In this document: positions 11,067-23,480 of the stretch, piece after piece | How the letters are laid out: every line of letters begins with the position of its first letter | How positions within the stretch are numbered: position 1 is the stretch's first letter | DNA from: Magnaporthiopsis rhizophila | Taxonomy: Eukaryota > Ascomycota > Sordariomycetes > Magnaporthales > Magnaporthaceae | NCBI GenBank assembly: GCA_003049465.1 | Contig: PYSS01000066.1 | Coordinates: 62,001-126,000 of the forward strand | Reading direction: 5' to 3' | DNA length: 64,000 nucleotides | Made by a program: the position numbers and the translations under genes | The notes under the pieces: generated by a model | What the model saw: the letters and a program-made list of their open reading frames with translations, nothing else | Database searches by the model: none | Told to the model about the DNA's origin: nothing

Positions 11067-13383
11067 TTTTGCCGTCTTCTCCAACCTGACAGCATGTGAT
11101 GAAGGGCGGTTGGACGAAGCTACGAGGGAAGGACGAGGGTGTTTGTTAGTTATACCCCTTTCAGTATTGTATTTATCAGCAGTCGAGTCTTACCCAGTCG
11201 TGCCGATATCCTTGACTCCATTGTCAAGGTGTGTTGTGTGTTGGTATGTGGTGGTGTCAACTCGACGCGATGGGAGTCCACGTGAGGAAGCCCGTGTCGA
11301 CGCGATCAGATTGTGCGGTTCCCGAGCCAAGCCGATGGCTCCGGCGGCGTCAGGTACATCGCAGTCACCCGGATCTCGGCGGTGGTAGCACACGGTACTC
11401 TGCAGTGGTTGGCAAGGGTGGAAGTTGCCAGGTGCGCCGATCGATGGCGGCTGACGGGGACCAACAGGCTTTTGAAGCCTCAGCCCAGATATCCAAGGTT
11501 CCCCGGTGGCGAGACCAGGGCCAGGTGAAAACGGAAGTATAAAAAATACAAAGCCTTAAGACTAAAATGACTTTGGCCAAAAGGGAGTGAGTGTACTGGA
11601 GGAGGGGGGTGTAGATCGTCCCAAGAGGAGACGTCGCGAACCTGACTCTGGGAGAGGTGGCTCCGGACCGCACGCGTCTTTTGAATAAACCTCGGTTGGG
11701 CACGGGTTGCTTTAAGTGGCTGCTTCACCTTCCCACTGTGTTTTGATGTGGATGTAAAGCAAGGCAGGAACCTAACTTGTGTGGATACTCTACGGTTGGT
11801 TTGGCTTTGACGGCAGACGGCGGTTTATTGGGAATACGAAAAAAGAAAAAGAAGAAGAAACGAACAGAAAAAAAAAAAAAAAAAAAGACGGAGAAAGCCA
11901 GGAATGAAAAGCTTGTGGAAGCCTCACTTTCCATCAATGCTTCTCCCCTGGTCAAGCAGCAGGCAGGCAGGCTGCCGAGGCGCCGTCTTTGCACAACCCA
12001 AAGTCGTGCTGCCGACAAAGGCAGGCAGCCAACCGACAGGGTTCTCGTATGGGCGGCCAGCCAACCAGGCCACGCCGATCGGCCAGAGATGGAGTCAAGT
12101 CCCTTGCTCGCCATCTACACTAGAGCTAGCACGCACGAAAATGCCCCGTGGGCGATCGAAGTGGACAAATGGAACGAACCCGTGGAAGCCAAGGGGGCGC
12201 TGTGTGAATCAATTGCTTTTGAGTCGAGCCCGTGCAGCAAGGAAAAAAAAAAAGGACATGGACCCTGGACTGTGCTACCGAGCACCTAATTGTCCGTGCA
12301 ATTGATCCAGCGCGGAACGTCTTCCCCGTCCAAACGGCCTCGTCCAGTGGGTTTCTTCTGGGGCTGCACTGCACACCTTTACACGGGCTTGTCTTTTCAG
12401 CAGTGCGACACCACCATCGGTTCCATGACGATGTGGGGGCGTGTGTTGTGTTTTCTGTCATCCCATTGAAGCACGGACGGACCCGTGGGGGAAAGACACG
12501 GATGAAAACAAAATGACGACAAGCAATTCGACTTGACAATCAGTGGAAAAAGGATAGCTGCAGAGAATCAATGATGAGGTGAATCAGCACCGCGGCTGGC
12601 TGACCCTGGTCCTCGCGCCAGTCAACTGGATTAATTCATCTGGGGCCGGGGCAGACGCCGGGTGACGTGGGGGGTGCTCCCACACCCGTTTTCTGATTCG
12701 TCCCCGGCGTTAAACGTACAGCCCCCCATGTAGAAACAACAACAACAACCGAAAAAAAAATAATAAAGAAAAAAAAGATTAGTACCAGGTGGCCATGACG
12801 AGTCCTCCCGATTCCATGTGCTTACGGCCGCTTGCGAAAATGAACGCCCTCGGTTTCATATCAAAAACCTCCGTTGCGCCACCCGCTCGTAGCCATCATC
12901 GATTCTCTAACCCCTAGCGTCGGGGAGCCGAGGAGTCCCGGGTCCGGCCCGGACGCGCCCCCCCTGTTACTGCATACTGCAAGCAAGGCAAACATGCAAT
13001 AACATAATAATATGGCGGTCAAGGTGAGCTGCAGTGGACGTGGCAGAATAGTAGCGGTCAGCTGTCCGGGGTGCTGGCCTTTTCTCCTAAACACACATAT
13101 CTGGCGCTTTGACTCCCTCCAATGGGTGAAGGCAAGACAGACCGTTGCTGAACTCGGGAAGTCATCCATGTCATACACCTTTCCCGTTATTTCGAGCTCG
13201 TGTCCAACGCTGGACCGGTCAGCGGCGACAAAGCCACCGGGATTTTCCGTATTCTCAACGGCGTCCCAGCTGCATGATTTTACAGCCATATAATCGTCAT
13301 TCATATCAACATCCCGGCTTATGGCCCACGTCCGGGCGTAAATCCAGTCATCATATTATATTTCCACGTTTGTTTCAACCTCC
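11067..13383. other. Intergenic region, 2.3 kb
   Basis: No supported gene. It contains an A-run near 11868 to 11886 and A-rich stretches near 12730 to 12780. The open frames are short and compositionally random. The part next to 13384 is probably 3' UTR of the GH43 gene. Confidence 0.55.
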
Positions 13384-14631
13384 TCACAAGTTCCAGCCAT
13401 CACCAAACCCCCTCGGCTGCACCTGAGCAGCCGCAGACCTCTGGCCGTTCTGCCCCGACGGCACGGGGAACGGTCCGTTGCCGGCGAGAGGGAACTTTGG
13501 CGTGCCGTCATCGTTCCACGTAAACTTTTGTATGCGCACGGTGCGGTAGATGTCGCCCTTTGGGTTCGCCGTCGTCTGCGCGTGGTAGACCAGGTAATCC
13601 TCGGACCCGTCCGGGCTGGTGGTGAAGCTCGCGTGGCCAGTGCCGTAGACGCCCTCGGCGGTGTTGAGGTGGAAGAGGCAGCCCTGCGTGTGCTTGCGCC
13701 ACGACGAGTGCTCCATCGGGTCGTTGCCCACCAACTCCAGCATGCCCAGGCAGTAGTAGGGAGTGTTGACGCGCGCGGCCGAGTAGATGACAAAGTTCTG
13801 CCCCGTCTTGGGGTTCACCAGCTGCTGCGGCCCCTCGTTGCTGGCCAGCCGGATGTCGGGCCGCCCGTACGGCGTCTTCTCCCACGCCTGGTCGGGCACC
13901 GAGATGATGCGCCTGTCCGTCAGGTTCGAGTCGACGGTCCAGGGGTTCGACATGTGCGTGATGCACAGGTTCGCCGGCCACGCCGAGTAGGCATGCTCCC
14001 AGCACGAGTAGATGTGGTAGAGCTGGTCCTTGTGGCGAAAATACGTCCCGTCGATGGCGAACTGGTCAAACGAGTTGATCTCGGGCTTGAGCGTGAAGTT
14101 GGCCGTCCAGGGATCCGGCCCGTTGCTCTCGAGCGCAAACATGCGGTGGTTCACGGCAGGGCAGTTGATGGGGCACAGGGCATCCTGCATCGGCGGCGGG
14201 TTGTCGCGGTCGGGCGTCGCCGTGAACAGGACGTACCATTTGTTGGAGATGTTGTGGATCTCGGGCGCCCAGATGTCGGTCGACCACGGCTCGCCGCTGT
14301 TGGGATCCGGGTTGAAGACGACGCGGGACTCGGCATTGTCCCAGTTGTCGGTCAGGTACTTGGACCGCTTGAGTGTGATGTTTTCGTTGGTGGTGTAGGT
14401 GAACAGGTACCAGTCCTCGCCGCCAGCCGAGTACCTCGTCATCCAGGGGTCACCAATGTTCGTCGTCATGACCGGGTTCCTGAAGGTGGCATTGGTGGTC
14501 TTGTCCGTCCCGACCTTGGCTGGGTCCCAATGCTGCTGTCCGGCCTTGTTTGGGTCGAACGTCTGCCCCTGAGCCACACCCAAAAGGGCAGACAGGCCGC
14601 AAAGCATCCCGAGGGCTACTGACCTCGCCAT
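13384..14631 (-). CDS. Secreted glycoside hydrolase family 43 (arabinofuranosidase/xylosidase type)
   Basis: Intronless minus-strand gene of 415 residues from ATG 14631. A GTG-initiated upstream extension is not needed. Residues 1 to about 22 form a signal peptide (MARSVALGMLCGLSALLGVA, then QG-QTF), so the enzyme is exported. The mature part shows the GH43 five-bladed-propeller pattern. The catalytic base is Asp61 in NIGDPWM, the pKa-modulating Asp is Asp194 in FAIDGTYF, and the general acid is Glu266 in SNEGPQ. Several N-glycosylation sequons are present. Related fungal proteins remove arabinose or xylose from plant cell-wall hemicellulose or pectin; the exact substrate cannot be read from sequence. 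Length is normal for a single-domain GH43. The gene stands alone, with no other CAZyme beside it. Confidence 0.93.
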   Translation of the reverse strand: MARSVALGMLCGLSALLGVAQGQTFDPNKAGQQHWDPAKVGTDKTTNATFRNPVMTTNIGDPWMTRYSAGGEDWYLFTYTTNENITLKRSKYLTDNWDNAESRVVFNPDPNSGEPWSTDIWAPEIHNISNKWYVLFTATPDRDNPPPMQDALCPINCPAVNHRMFALESNGPDPWTANFTLKPEINSFDQFAIDGTYFRHKDQLYHIYSCWEHAYSAWPANLCITHMSNPWTVDSNLTDRRIISVPDQAWEKTPYGRPDIRLASNEGPQQLVNPKTGQNFVIYSAARVNTPYYCLGMLELVGNDPMEHSSWRKHTQGCLFHLNTAEGVYGTGHASFTTSPDGSEDYLVYHAQTTANPKGDIYRTVRIQKFTWNDDGTPKFPLAGNGPFPVPSGQNGQRSAAAQVQPRGFGDGWNL

Positions 14632-15573
14632 GATTTGCACGAGTAGTTCGGGAGGTGACGGAGGTTAGGAGCTCCTCATCCAAATGATGCCGGCAGAGGT
14701 CCAGCCTGGACGCCCACACTCGCGGGGAAGAGAAGTGTTTATATACTCGGGATGGCATGACGCTTGTCAAGGAGATGTAAGCCTCGGCCCGGCCGCTCAC
14801 ATTGAGCATGCCGGAGGGGCCATGACGGATCGTCAACTTGATCTTGAGAGGTGCGGTTGGAGCAGACCCCGCATTCTGCCCCAAAGAATGCAACGACGCG
14901 ATCCCCACAACTCCACTGGTCGGCAGTGCCTCGCGCGTGTTGTCGAGTTTGGACGCGACATTGTGCCGAAGACCCCGGAGGCGCTGCAGGGGCGGATCCG
15001 AGGACCATGGGGTGATGTTAAGCTCGATTGACCTCTAGTTTGTGGTGATGGCATCTCGCTCATGTCCATCGGATCGAATATGACTCTACAGCGGACATGG
15101 CATCGTTAAAAATACATTTCCAGACTCAAAACACCTCCCTCTAATTAAATCTGGATCCTTGCCGGGGCAGGCCACCGGATTCTGACGGCAAATTGGAATA
15201 TCAGGGGCCCCGATGTCAAAGCTATCTACCGGGCAGCTTTCCGCGGCTGATGTGTCATGTGATCACCATCCCAAGAGTGGGGGGTCGCTTGCCTATTCTC
15301 TTGCTGCCTAACATGCAAGGCCGGAATTTTTAGGGCTTCGTTTTGCAGGGGAGCAGCCCACCCGTTTGACCACCACAATTTTTTGCAGTAGGGCACCACG
15401 AAACCCCACCCGGCGCAAAAAAGTGGAAGGAGCAGCTTTGGTGCGTTTTTGGCGACTCACCACCAAAAAAAGCACAAGCACAGCAACATCTCGGACCGGC
15501 CGACCGACGCGAAATCACCAGCGACACCAGCAGCTCTCCCGACCTCCCATCCTTGGACCAGATCCAACCGACA
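14632..15573. promoter_or_regulatory. Divergent promoter region of the GH43 and RPS2 genes
   Basis: About 940 bp separate the divergently transcribed GH43 and RPS2 genes. A TTTTTAGGGCTTCG element near 15327 to 15340 resembles the TTAGGG-like boxes seen near fungal ribosomal-protein genes, but one occurrence is weak evidence. No additional gene is supported. Confidence 0.45.
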
Positions 15574-16559
15574 ATGGCCGACGCACCCCGTGGCGGTGGT
15601 TTCGCCTCGCGTGGCGATCGTGGTGGTGACCGCGGACGTGGTGACCGTGGTCGGGGACGTGGACGTGGCCGTGGCCGTCGCGGCGGTAAGAACGACGAGA
15701 AGGAATGGCAGCCCGTCACCAAGCTTGGCCGTCTGGTCAAGGCCGGCAAGATCAAGAGCATGGAGGAGATCTACCTGCACTCGCTCCCCATCAAGGAGTA
15801 CCAGATTGTCGACTTCTTCCTGCCCAAGCTCAAGGACGAGGTCATGAAGGTGCGTTTGTTTGTGGGAGGCGCATTGGAGCTGCCATGGCAGTGGTTGCGA
15901 CGGACCTTCGCATACAAAAAACAGCTCTCTGACATGCCCGTGTTCCCCGAGTACAGATCAAGCCCGTCCAGAAGCAGACCCGTGCCGGTCAGCGCACGCG
16001 CTTCAAGGCCATTGTCATCATTGGCGACTCCGAGGGCCACGTCGGTCTGGGCATCAAGACCTCCAAGGAGGTCGCCACCGCCATCCGTGCCGCCATCATC
16101 ATCGCCAAGCTTAGCGTCATCCCCGTCCGTCGTGGTTACTGGGGTGCCAACCTTGGTCTCCCGCACTCGCTGCCCATCAAGGAGAGCGGCAAGTGCGGTT
16201 CCGTCACCGTCCGCGTAAGTCCTGTGTGCTCTAGTTGTGACTCTGGGTGGCTGCTTCTTCAGGAGAGTGTTTGCTGATTTTCCCCCGCCCTGCCGCCACA
16301 GCTCATTCCTGCTCCCCGTGGTACCTCCCTTGTCGCCTCGCCCGCCGTCAAGCGCCTCCTCCAGCTTGCCGGTATCGAGGACGCCTACACCTCGTCGTCG
16401 GGCTCGACCAAGACTCTCGAGAACACCCTCAAGGCTACTTTCGCCGCCGTTTCCAACACTTATGGTTTCCTGACACCCAACCTGTGGAAGGAGACCAAGC
16501 TCATCAGGAGCCCTCTGGAGGAGTTTGCCGACACCTTGAGGGACGGCAAGCGCTACTAG
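15574..16559 (+). CDS. RPS2: 40S ribosomal protein S2 (uS5)
   Basis: Three exons, 15574..15849, 15957..16214 and 16302..16559, give 263 residues, the usual eukaryotic uS5 length. All junctions are GT-AG and preserve frame. Intron 1 carries CTGAC and intron 2 CTGAT as likely branch sites. The N-terminus has the characteristic Arg/Gly repeats (RGDRGRGRGRGRG) that are substrates for arginine methylation in this family. The double-stranded-RNA-binding S5 domain starts near residue 70, and the S5 signature GDSEGHVGLGIKTSKEVA follows in exon 2. The protein sits in the decoding centre of the small ribosomal subunit. The start ATG has context ACAATGG. An upstream in-frame TTG is not a plausible start. 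Confidence 0.98.
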
Positions 16560-17447
16560 GATATTTCTTTGACGATGGGTTGAGGCGGGCGGTCTCGGGG
16601 CGTCTTTGAACTTTTGTTTTTTTCTGCATGGGTTACGGATGGGCATTTACCCAGGGCCATGGAAAATACTAGCAGTTATGGCCTGAATGAAACACTGTGA
16701 CATACGGCGGTTCGGCAAAGGCTCCAGGAGTGAGCGGAACTGGCTTGAAGTGGCATCCGAGGAAGTGGGCACTGGTTGCTGCGGAATAATGCTCCCGGCG
16801 ATGCAGGCACACCTCACATCTTGGCTCCATGGCGTGGAACAGGCAACTGGCGGGTGCCTGCTGTTTCCTAGCGGGTTGACCTCCTGTGAGTCCCGGCCGT
16901 TAGCATTTACCGTTCTGCGCCTTCCAGGGAGATGCGTCAAAGGCAGCAGCAGGGGCGGCAGCAGCAGAGCAGGCTTATGGTCCTTCTTACTTCCCTGCCT
17001 CGGCACCTTCCCGATGCCAGTGACGGGTGGCTGGCTGCGGCAGGAGCATGAGGGCTCCTGGCTGTTCAAGCATCCATGATGCAACCGCGGTTGACCTCGG
17101 CTCCGTCTCTTTGGGGAGGCGTACTGGAGCCACGAGGTCTGGACTAAAGGCCCTTCAAATCCCTCGCCCGCCGCTCCGTGGATTTCTCGCTGGCTCCTCA
17201 TCCATCCTCTCTTTTTGTTTCCTCGTCTCCTTCACCAATCATCCGCTTCGGTCGTCAGTCGTCCAACCTGTCTTCGTCTCCTTTTTGGAAGCCCTTTTTG
17301 GCTGCACTGCATAATCTCGTCCCTTTTTGAACTGCCCCAAGAGCCACTCTAGCTAGACGTACGCTCTCTTAGCCGCCACCCCTTCTCACCCGTCCCTACC
17401 GGCAGGGCACAAGCCTCTCGCCAAAAGTCCCGGCAAATACACAAAAG
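16560..17447. other. Intergenic region between RPS2 and the WSC gene
   Basis: It contains the 3' UTR of RPS2 and, from about 17160, a C/T-rich promoter and leader for the WSC gene. No supported gene. Confidence 0.6.
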
Positions 17448-20400
17448 ATGCGTGGGCGGAACAAGCTGCTGGCCTTCAAGAGGCCGACGCTGGCCGTCAT
17501 GTTCTGCGTCGCGGCTCTCCTCGCGGGCGTCTTCCTCGAGACTGTCGGCATCGGTCGCCTAGTCGCTGCCCATGAGCAGCAGCAGCAGCTCAACCACTCC
17601 GAGGGGCGGCCTTCATCGTTCGATGCCCGCTCAGTCTCTGCGTCGGATCACCGCAAGCACCACGTTGAGAAGATTGACGTCGAGGTTGTCGACAGCAACA
17701 ACGCGGCCATCCCGCCCCTCGGCGGCATTCTCAAGACCATTCTTGGTGGTGCTCCCAAGCCTGCCCTTCCCACTGCTGCTGCGCCTCCTCCTGCTGCCGT
17801 CCTGCCTCCTGTGGCTCCAGCTCCAGTTCCCGCCGCCCCCGTCCCTGCGGCTCCAGCCTCGGGAGGTGTTCTCGGTGGTCTCCTGCCAGGCCTGCCTGCT
17901 CTTCCTGCCCCGATCCCGGCCTTGCCCCCTGCGGCTCCGGCCCCGGCGCCTGGCTCGGAAGGCGGCGGTGGCCTTCTCCAGGGACTGCCCCTGCCTGTGG
18001 CTCCAGTCGTTTCCTCCGATGGCAACGGCGGCCTCCTCGGGGGCGCGCCTCTGCCGGTTCCAGCCGCTCTGCCTCTACCGGCCACCGCTCCTGCTGCCAC
18101 AGATGCTGTCGGTGCCGGTGCTTCCACCGGAGGCTCGCGTCCTAAACCCGGTCTCCTCGGCGGATTGGGCGGCCTGGTGGACGACCTCCTCAACCCCCAG
18201 ACTGGAATCGTTGCTGGAGTCATCGGAACCGTCAACGACATCTTGCCCATCCCAGCAGACGTGCCCATAACCCTTCCTGACGTGGGTAGCATCCTAGATG
18301 CGGCATCTGATGCCCTCCAGCTCGATGATCCTCTCAAGGTTGTCACGGCCGTCATGGACGAGGTCGGTGACGTTGTGGAAAACGTCGGCAAAGAGCTCGG
18401 TAGCGTCGTGGGTGGCGTGGCCAACACAATCGACGGCGTTGTTGAGAACGTTGCCGACGGGGCGCTGGCAGGGCTTGGTGTGCCCCTGCCGGACCTCAGC
18501 ATCCTCAGCAACATCACAAACCTCGTCAAGTCTCTGCCTGGGGAGATTCTGGGCACGGTTGGGGCCGTGCACGACACTCTCGGTGCCCTTCCCTTGGACG
18601 CGGTTCTTCCGGATGCTATCAATGGCGTCGTGGACTCCCTTGGTGACGCGCTGAGCGGTGTCGCCCAGGTTGTCGACAACCTAGTCTGCACGGTGGAGCA
18701 GATCGGAGTCGTCTCGGGCGTTCTGCAAGTTCCCTGCTCGCAGGTAACCTTTTCGGTCTCGGATTCCTCTATCGCGACTCAGCGAGCACTTGCGGTCGTC
18801 GTCACGACGCCCGTCAACCTTCTGGCGACGCTCACAGATTCGGCCGGTTCAGCTCTGCTCCCAACCCTGGCTGCGATGAACAGTCTCATGAGCATGGCAT
18901 TCAGCGCGAGCATCGCTGTCCCTACCAACGCAGCCGCATCACCTCCGTCTGTCCCCTCTGCTGGCACGCCACCGCTGTCGACTTCAGCTCCGTTGCCGCT
19001 CATACCGACTCGGCCACTGGCTCCATCGGTACCAGACAGTGTTGTCACAGTGACACAGGTGGCCACATCGTGCCCCGCAAGCATGTAAGCGGCTCGTTCT
19101 TCTTGTCTCGGATGCTGCATACGGGGTACTGACCAAAATCATCAGATCCTCGACGCCTGCTGGTTGCCCGGCTCCCCCGCCGTGTCCGTCCTGCCCGGCT
19201 GCCGTCTGCAACTGTCCCCCTGAGCTGCCGCCCTTCGATCCTGCCCTTGGCCCATGTCCGGGTGAAGGCTACACGTGCTCTTCTTGCAAAGACGGCTGGT
19301 TCTGCCCGCCCAAGCAGGTGCCGGCACAAGCCTGCCCATGTGGCTATGGCTGGCCTTGCGAGGACTGCACTGGCGGCTGGTTCTGCGCACCGGTCCAGAC
19401 CTCGAGCGCCCAGATCATCAATGTCTGTCCCGCATCGTCTACTCCCCATACCCCGTCCACATCACCGGCAGCGCAACCGACCTTGGCCCTACCCAACGGA
19501 AAGTACGCCGGCTGCTATCTCGACACACCCGAGCGAGCACTCAACGGCTCCCATTTCCCTGCTTCACCACCAGACAACACCCTGACGAACTCGGTCTGTC
19601 TTGACATATGCCTCGAGGCCGGTTTCAAGGTGGCTGGCACTGAGAACGGAGCCGAGTGCTATTGCGGCAACTACCTGTTTAACACGTACCTGATTGACGA
19701 CTCGACCTGCAAGACGCCCTGCACCGGCGATAGCCGTGATAGCTGCGGAGGACCATGGGCCCTCGCCGTCTACACCCCAGACGGCAACGTCGAAGTGAGG
19801 CAGCCCGAGTTCGTGCTCTCGGACCCACCGCCGGGAACGCCCGAGACTTCGGTTCATATCGGCGGCCTTCGGCAGACGGTGATCCCCATGACGGTGCCCG
19901 TCTTCGCCTGGCCGCCGCCTATGCCTACGCTGCCAATCTCTATCGACACAGCTGCTCTCATCTCGACAGTTGCCTCGATGGTGGAGGAGGTTGTCTCAAA
20001 GGCTGCCGCGATCGAGTCGGACATTATGTCCCACGCCCCGGCAGACCTCGGTGGCCCTGCTTCGATCCTCGATAGTGGGCTCATGAGCCTGACGAGCGAC
20101 ATCAGGTCGTTCGTCTCGGCCGTGGCCACCGCTCTTCCAGTTCTGCCCACCATGCCAGGATTGGCGCCGCCGGCGCCGACGGCCCCTGCAGCGCCACTCG
20201 GCGGTGGTATTGTCGTCGTTGGCAATCCTGGCGGCCCTCTTCCAGGAAATCCCCAAGTACTCCCCTTCCTCGGCACCCCTTTCTACGGTCGCTTGAACAA
20301 GGAAGACGTTGACAAGTCCAACGATGAGAAGCTGGATCAGCCCAAGGACGGAGGCCACGAAAGCGACAGTTCGGCAACTGAGGGTGATCGACCAGAGACT

Positions 20401-20460
20401 CGCAGGAGGAGGCTTCCACGCCGACGCAGCGACTCGACCGAGATTGATGCGCAGAAATAA
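17448..20460 (+). CDS. Secreted WSC-domain protein with Cys-rich repeats
   Basis: Two exons, 17448..19084 and 19146..20460, give 983 residues. The 61-nt GT-AG intron has a TACTGAC branch site, and splicing removes the TAA at 19086 and joins the frames. Residues 14 to 38 are a signal peptide or anchor after a basic start (MRGRNKLLAFKR). Next come a Pro/Ala-rich linker (about 95 to 220) and a Val/Gly/Asp-rich region (about 240 to 440) with repeated D-V-hydrophobic patterns. A Cys-rich section (about 550 to 640) holds two copies of a C-x2-C-x2-GWFC motif. A WSC carbohydrate-binding domain follows (about 664 to 758; YAGCYLD, SVCLDIC, ECYCGN, CGGPWALAVY). The Ser/Pro tail ends in a hydrophilic, basic C-terminus without a GPI signal. 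WSC domains bind wall polysaccharide, so a cell-surface or secreted wall role is likely. Confidence 0.88.
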
Positions 20461-21294
20461 CCAGACAGCATTGCCATCCGACGCTCTGCCAACCTAGTCT
20501 ACTTTCTTTGTTTGTTTCCCTTGCTTGCCTACTTTGAGAGCCACACAGCAGCTTTTGCTTTGCTAGTACCTATCGCTCCATGATATTTTGATGAAGGACG
20601 AGTATTTACAAGAGCTCGAGAGGGAAGAGTGGTTAATGATGTTAGTTGGAGTGTGTCTGTTTAGTTTCTGCTTTTTTGTCGGAACGGCCATGTGATATAT
20701 CATGGTCACGATATGGGCTCACTGAGGCCAATGGGCCTTTGGCACTCTTTTGTGGGTGATGGAGGAAGGCCGAGACTACAATCGCTCTAGACGTGACTTA
20801 ACCGCGGGGTAATGTGGAAGATGGTATGCATACATAGAACCGAGATAGGCGACGATATGTCCATTGCCAATGCACAGGCAGCTTTCACTATCAACTGATG
20901 CCCAGGTCTCCCTCGGGCAATGAGACCAGCGAGATACGGGGTACGTGGTATGGAAATCATCCGCAAAAGTGTGTTTTTCGATTCGCACAGAGTAAACACC
21001 CTTTCCCGCCTCATCATAATGCGGCGTTTTTAGGTTCGAAAACCACACCAAGACAGGCAGACGCAAATGCGCAAACCTGGGAACAATCAATCCATGATGA
21101 CATGGTGGAAGAAGGACAGCCCCACAAATAACACCACCCGCTCGGGATTTGTAGCTTGGCTTGCATGCCAAGCACGATCGGCTTCGGCTGCCCGGCACCC
21201 AAGAGCGCACCCTCGGGAGGATCCACTGCGGCTCGACGTAAGCATTTCCTCGCTTGTGTGATTGTGACGTGTTTGCGCAAGATTTTAACCGCTC

Positions 21295-21321
21295 TTTATT
21301 TTATTTTATTTTATTTTTTTT
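21295..21321. repeat. (TTTTA)n microsatellite
   Basis: Imperfect TTTTA pentamers ending in a T-run; intergenic. Confidence 0.9.
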
Positions 21322-22133
21322 CTGGATACGGGACGGGGACATCAAGGTCATTGTGGTCATTGAGTCGTGATCATTGGTGGAGAATGGAGAGAAAGTCCGG
21401 ATGATTTCCCTCTGCTGGAGCCCTGCTTTAAAAAGAGGAGGGTCTTTGTGGCCTGCTGGATGCTTCTCCTCGGCCAGACACGGGCATCCCGGCAACACTC
21501 GTATTGCACCCGCACTTCAAAAAGATTATGGCCCCACCGTGTGAGGGGATCGCTCCCAGGTCAAGTGGCATCCCCCTCCCAGATGGGTCAATATCGACGA
21601 CTGGATGGGTGGCTGGGGACCTGGGAAGAGAAAGGGATGCGGGGGTGGATGTGATGGTGGGCGGCGAGCGAGCGAGCGGGCCCGGGGTTATCAAGAACCA
21701 GAAGAAAATTTGCCCTCGATCCTGAGCTTATCCCTGTGGCCGTCACCCACCGCCTCCGCCGGGTGCGCAGGTCTCCGCCCGCTCGAAGAGTCGCGGAGAT
21801 GATCACCTCCACAAAAGACCCCGGCACTAGGGAGAGGGGGAAGAAAGCGCGGGGGAAGAGGGATCAGTTGCTAAAAAAAGCATGACGACGACGGACACCC
21901 AGCGGATGGAACGGCATGCCCAGCTAGGTAGGTAGTTTGAAGCCTTCGAGAAGAGTACCGCAACTAGGGAGCCCTGGGGACGGAGATGAGGGGAAGGAAG
22001 GATATTGTCGGTCTGGGATGCCTACGCCCGCAACAGCCCACGAGTGAAGTCGTGCGGAGGATACAACGTCCTCGTTTAGGCAGCTGGTTACGACAGGCAA
22101 TGTCGTGTGTCCACTCTGGGTCGTCTGGGTGGC

Positions 22134-22169
22134 GTCACCCCATCTCCATAAGTCACCCCATCTCCATAA
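22134..22169. repeat. Direct 18-bp duplication in the GPR1-type promoter
   Basis: GTCACCCCATCTCCATAA occurs twice in immediate tandem, about 150 bp upstream of the ATG at 22321, and GTCACCC begins a third time. Its position makes it a candidate transcription-factor site pair, but no known factor is assigned. Confidence 0.75.
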
Positions 22170-22320
22170 GTCACCCAAGCAAGCTTAAATACACCTCGCA
22201 CATCCCGCCACTTTCCCCTGTCTTTTTTATATCCTTTTCTTCTGGCTGTCGTCTAAAAGTACAGGCCTTCCTCATCCACCCGGCCAAATCGGAGAGCAGA
22301 AAGAGGCCAGACAAACCGCC

Positions 22321-23327
22321 ATGGAATCCAACATCTTCCAAAACACCCCCTCCACTACCGCTCCAGCCCAACGGCCGACTATGGACCCGGCCGGCCAGCA
22401 CCACAGGCAGCAGCAGCAGCCGCAGCCAGACTCAGCGTCGGGCCACACGTCGACGCAGCTCGAGTACGGCCACAACCCCAACGCCTACCTGCACCACGAC
22501 GCGGCCGACGCGCGGCTCCCGGCCTTTGGCGGCGAGTTCCAGCCGGGCCTGTTCCGGGCCGTCGGCGACCGGCGCTTCGCCAACCCGGCGCCGCTGGGTC
22601 TGTCGGCGTTCGCGCTGACGACGTTTGTGCTCTCGGCCGTCAACCTGGGCGCGCGCGGGATCAAGGTGCCCAACATCGTCGTGCCGCTCGCCCTGGGCTA
22701 CGGCGGGCTCGTGCAGCTGCTGGCGGGCATGTGGGAGATGGCGGTGGGCAACACGTTCGGCGCCACGGCGCTGTCGTCGTACGGCGGCTTCTGGATCGCC
22801 TACGGCATCATGCTGACGCCCGGCTGGAACATCCTGGGCGAGGGGGGCCCTTACGACCGCTCCGGGGACCCGGGCATGGGCACCAGCGCCCTGGGCGTGT
22901 TCCTGACGGGGTGGTTCGTCTTCACCACCATCCTGCTGCTGTGCACGCTGCGGTCGACCGTCATGTTCTTTCTGCTCTTCTTCACGCTCGACATGGCGTT
23001 TTTGATGCTGGCCTGCAACGAGTATGCGCTCAGCGTCGGCAGCGTCAACGCCGCGCACGCGCTGGAGAAGGCCGGCGGGGGGTTTGGCATGGCGTCGGCG
23101 TTTTTGGCGTGGTATAACGCGTTTGCCGGCATTGCAGACTCCAGGTACGCTTTTTGTTTCTGTTGGTTGTTCCCATTTATGCGTCGTGCACTAACACGAA
23201 GTCACTCCCACCTTTCAGCAACTCCTTCTTCCTCATCCCCGTCTTCCACTTTCCCTGGTCCGAAAAGGGCCGGAGCGCGAGGGCGGCACATGCTGCGGCG
23301 CACAAGACGGAGCGGGAAAAGGCCTAA
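22321..23327 (+). CDS. GPR1/FUN34/YaaH family membrane protein (acetate/ammonium transporter type)
   Basis: Two exons, 22321..23144 and 23219..23327, give 310 residues. The 74-nt intron is GT-AG with a CTAAC branch site. The first 85 residues are hydrophilic and Gln/Pro-rich. The family signature NPAPLGLSAFALTTF begins the first of six predicted transmembrane helices, and GGFWIAYG lies in the middle. The spliced C-terminus (IPVFHFPWSEKG) is typical of the family, whereas the unspliced reading is not. Characterised members move acetate or related monocarboxylates across the plasma membrane (yeast Ato1-3, Aspergillus AcpA). The substrate here is inferred only. An 18-bp duplication lies in the promoter. 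Confidence 0.93.
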
Positions 23328-23446
23328 GGCGATGGAATGGAATCATCCTGGAGCTGCCAGGTGAAACTGCTTTTGACACGGAGGAGCGGGCTCTGAGCGA
23401 CGGGTTTTTTGTTTACGGATATTTGATTAACCAAAAAGAAATAAAG

Positions 23447-23480
<34 letters not shown>

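Larger units (their letters stand above)
20461..22320. other. Intergenic region, 1.9 kb
   Basis: 3' UTR of the WSC gene on the left and promoter of the GPR1-type gene on the right. No supported gene. It includes a TTTTA microsatellite and an 18-bp duplication, listed separately. Confidence 0.55.

Noticed and set aside
13528..14622. 364-residue plus-strand frame opposite GH43
   Set aside because: The minus-strand frame has a signal peptide and three catalytic residues; the opposite frame has no family features.
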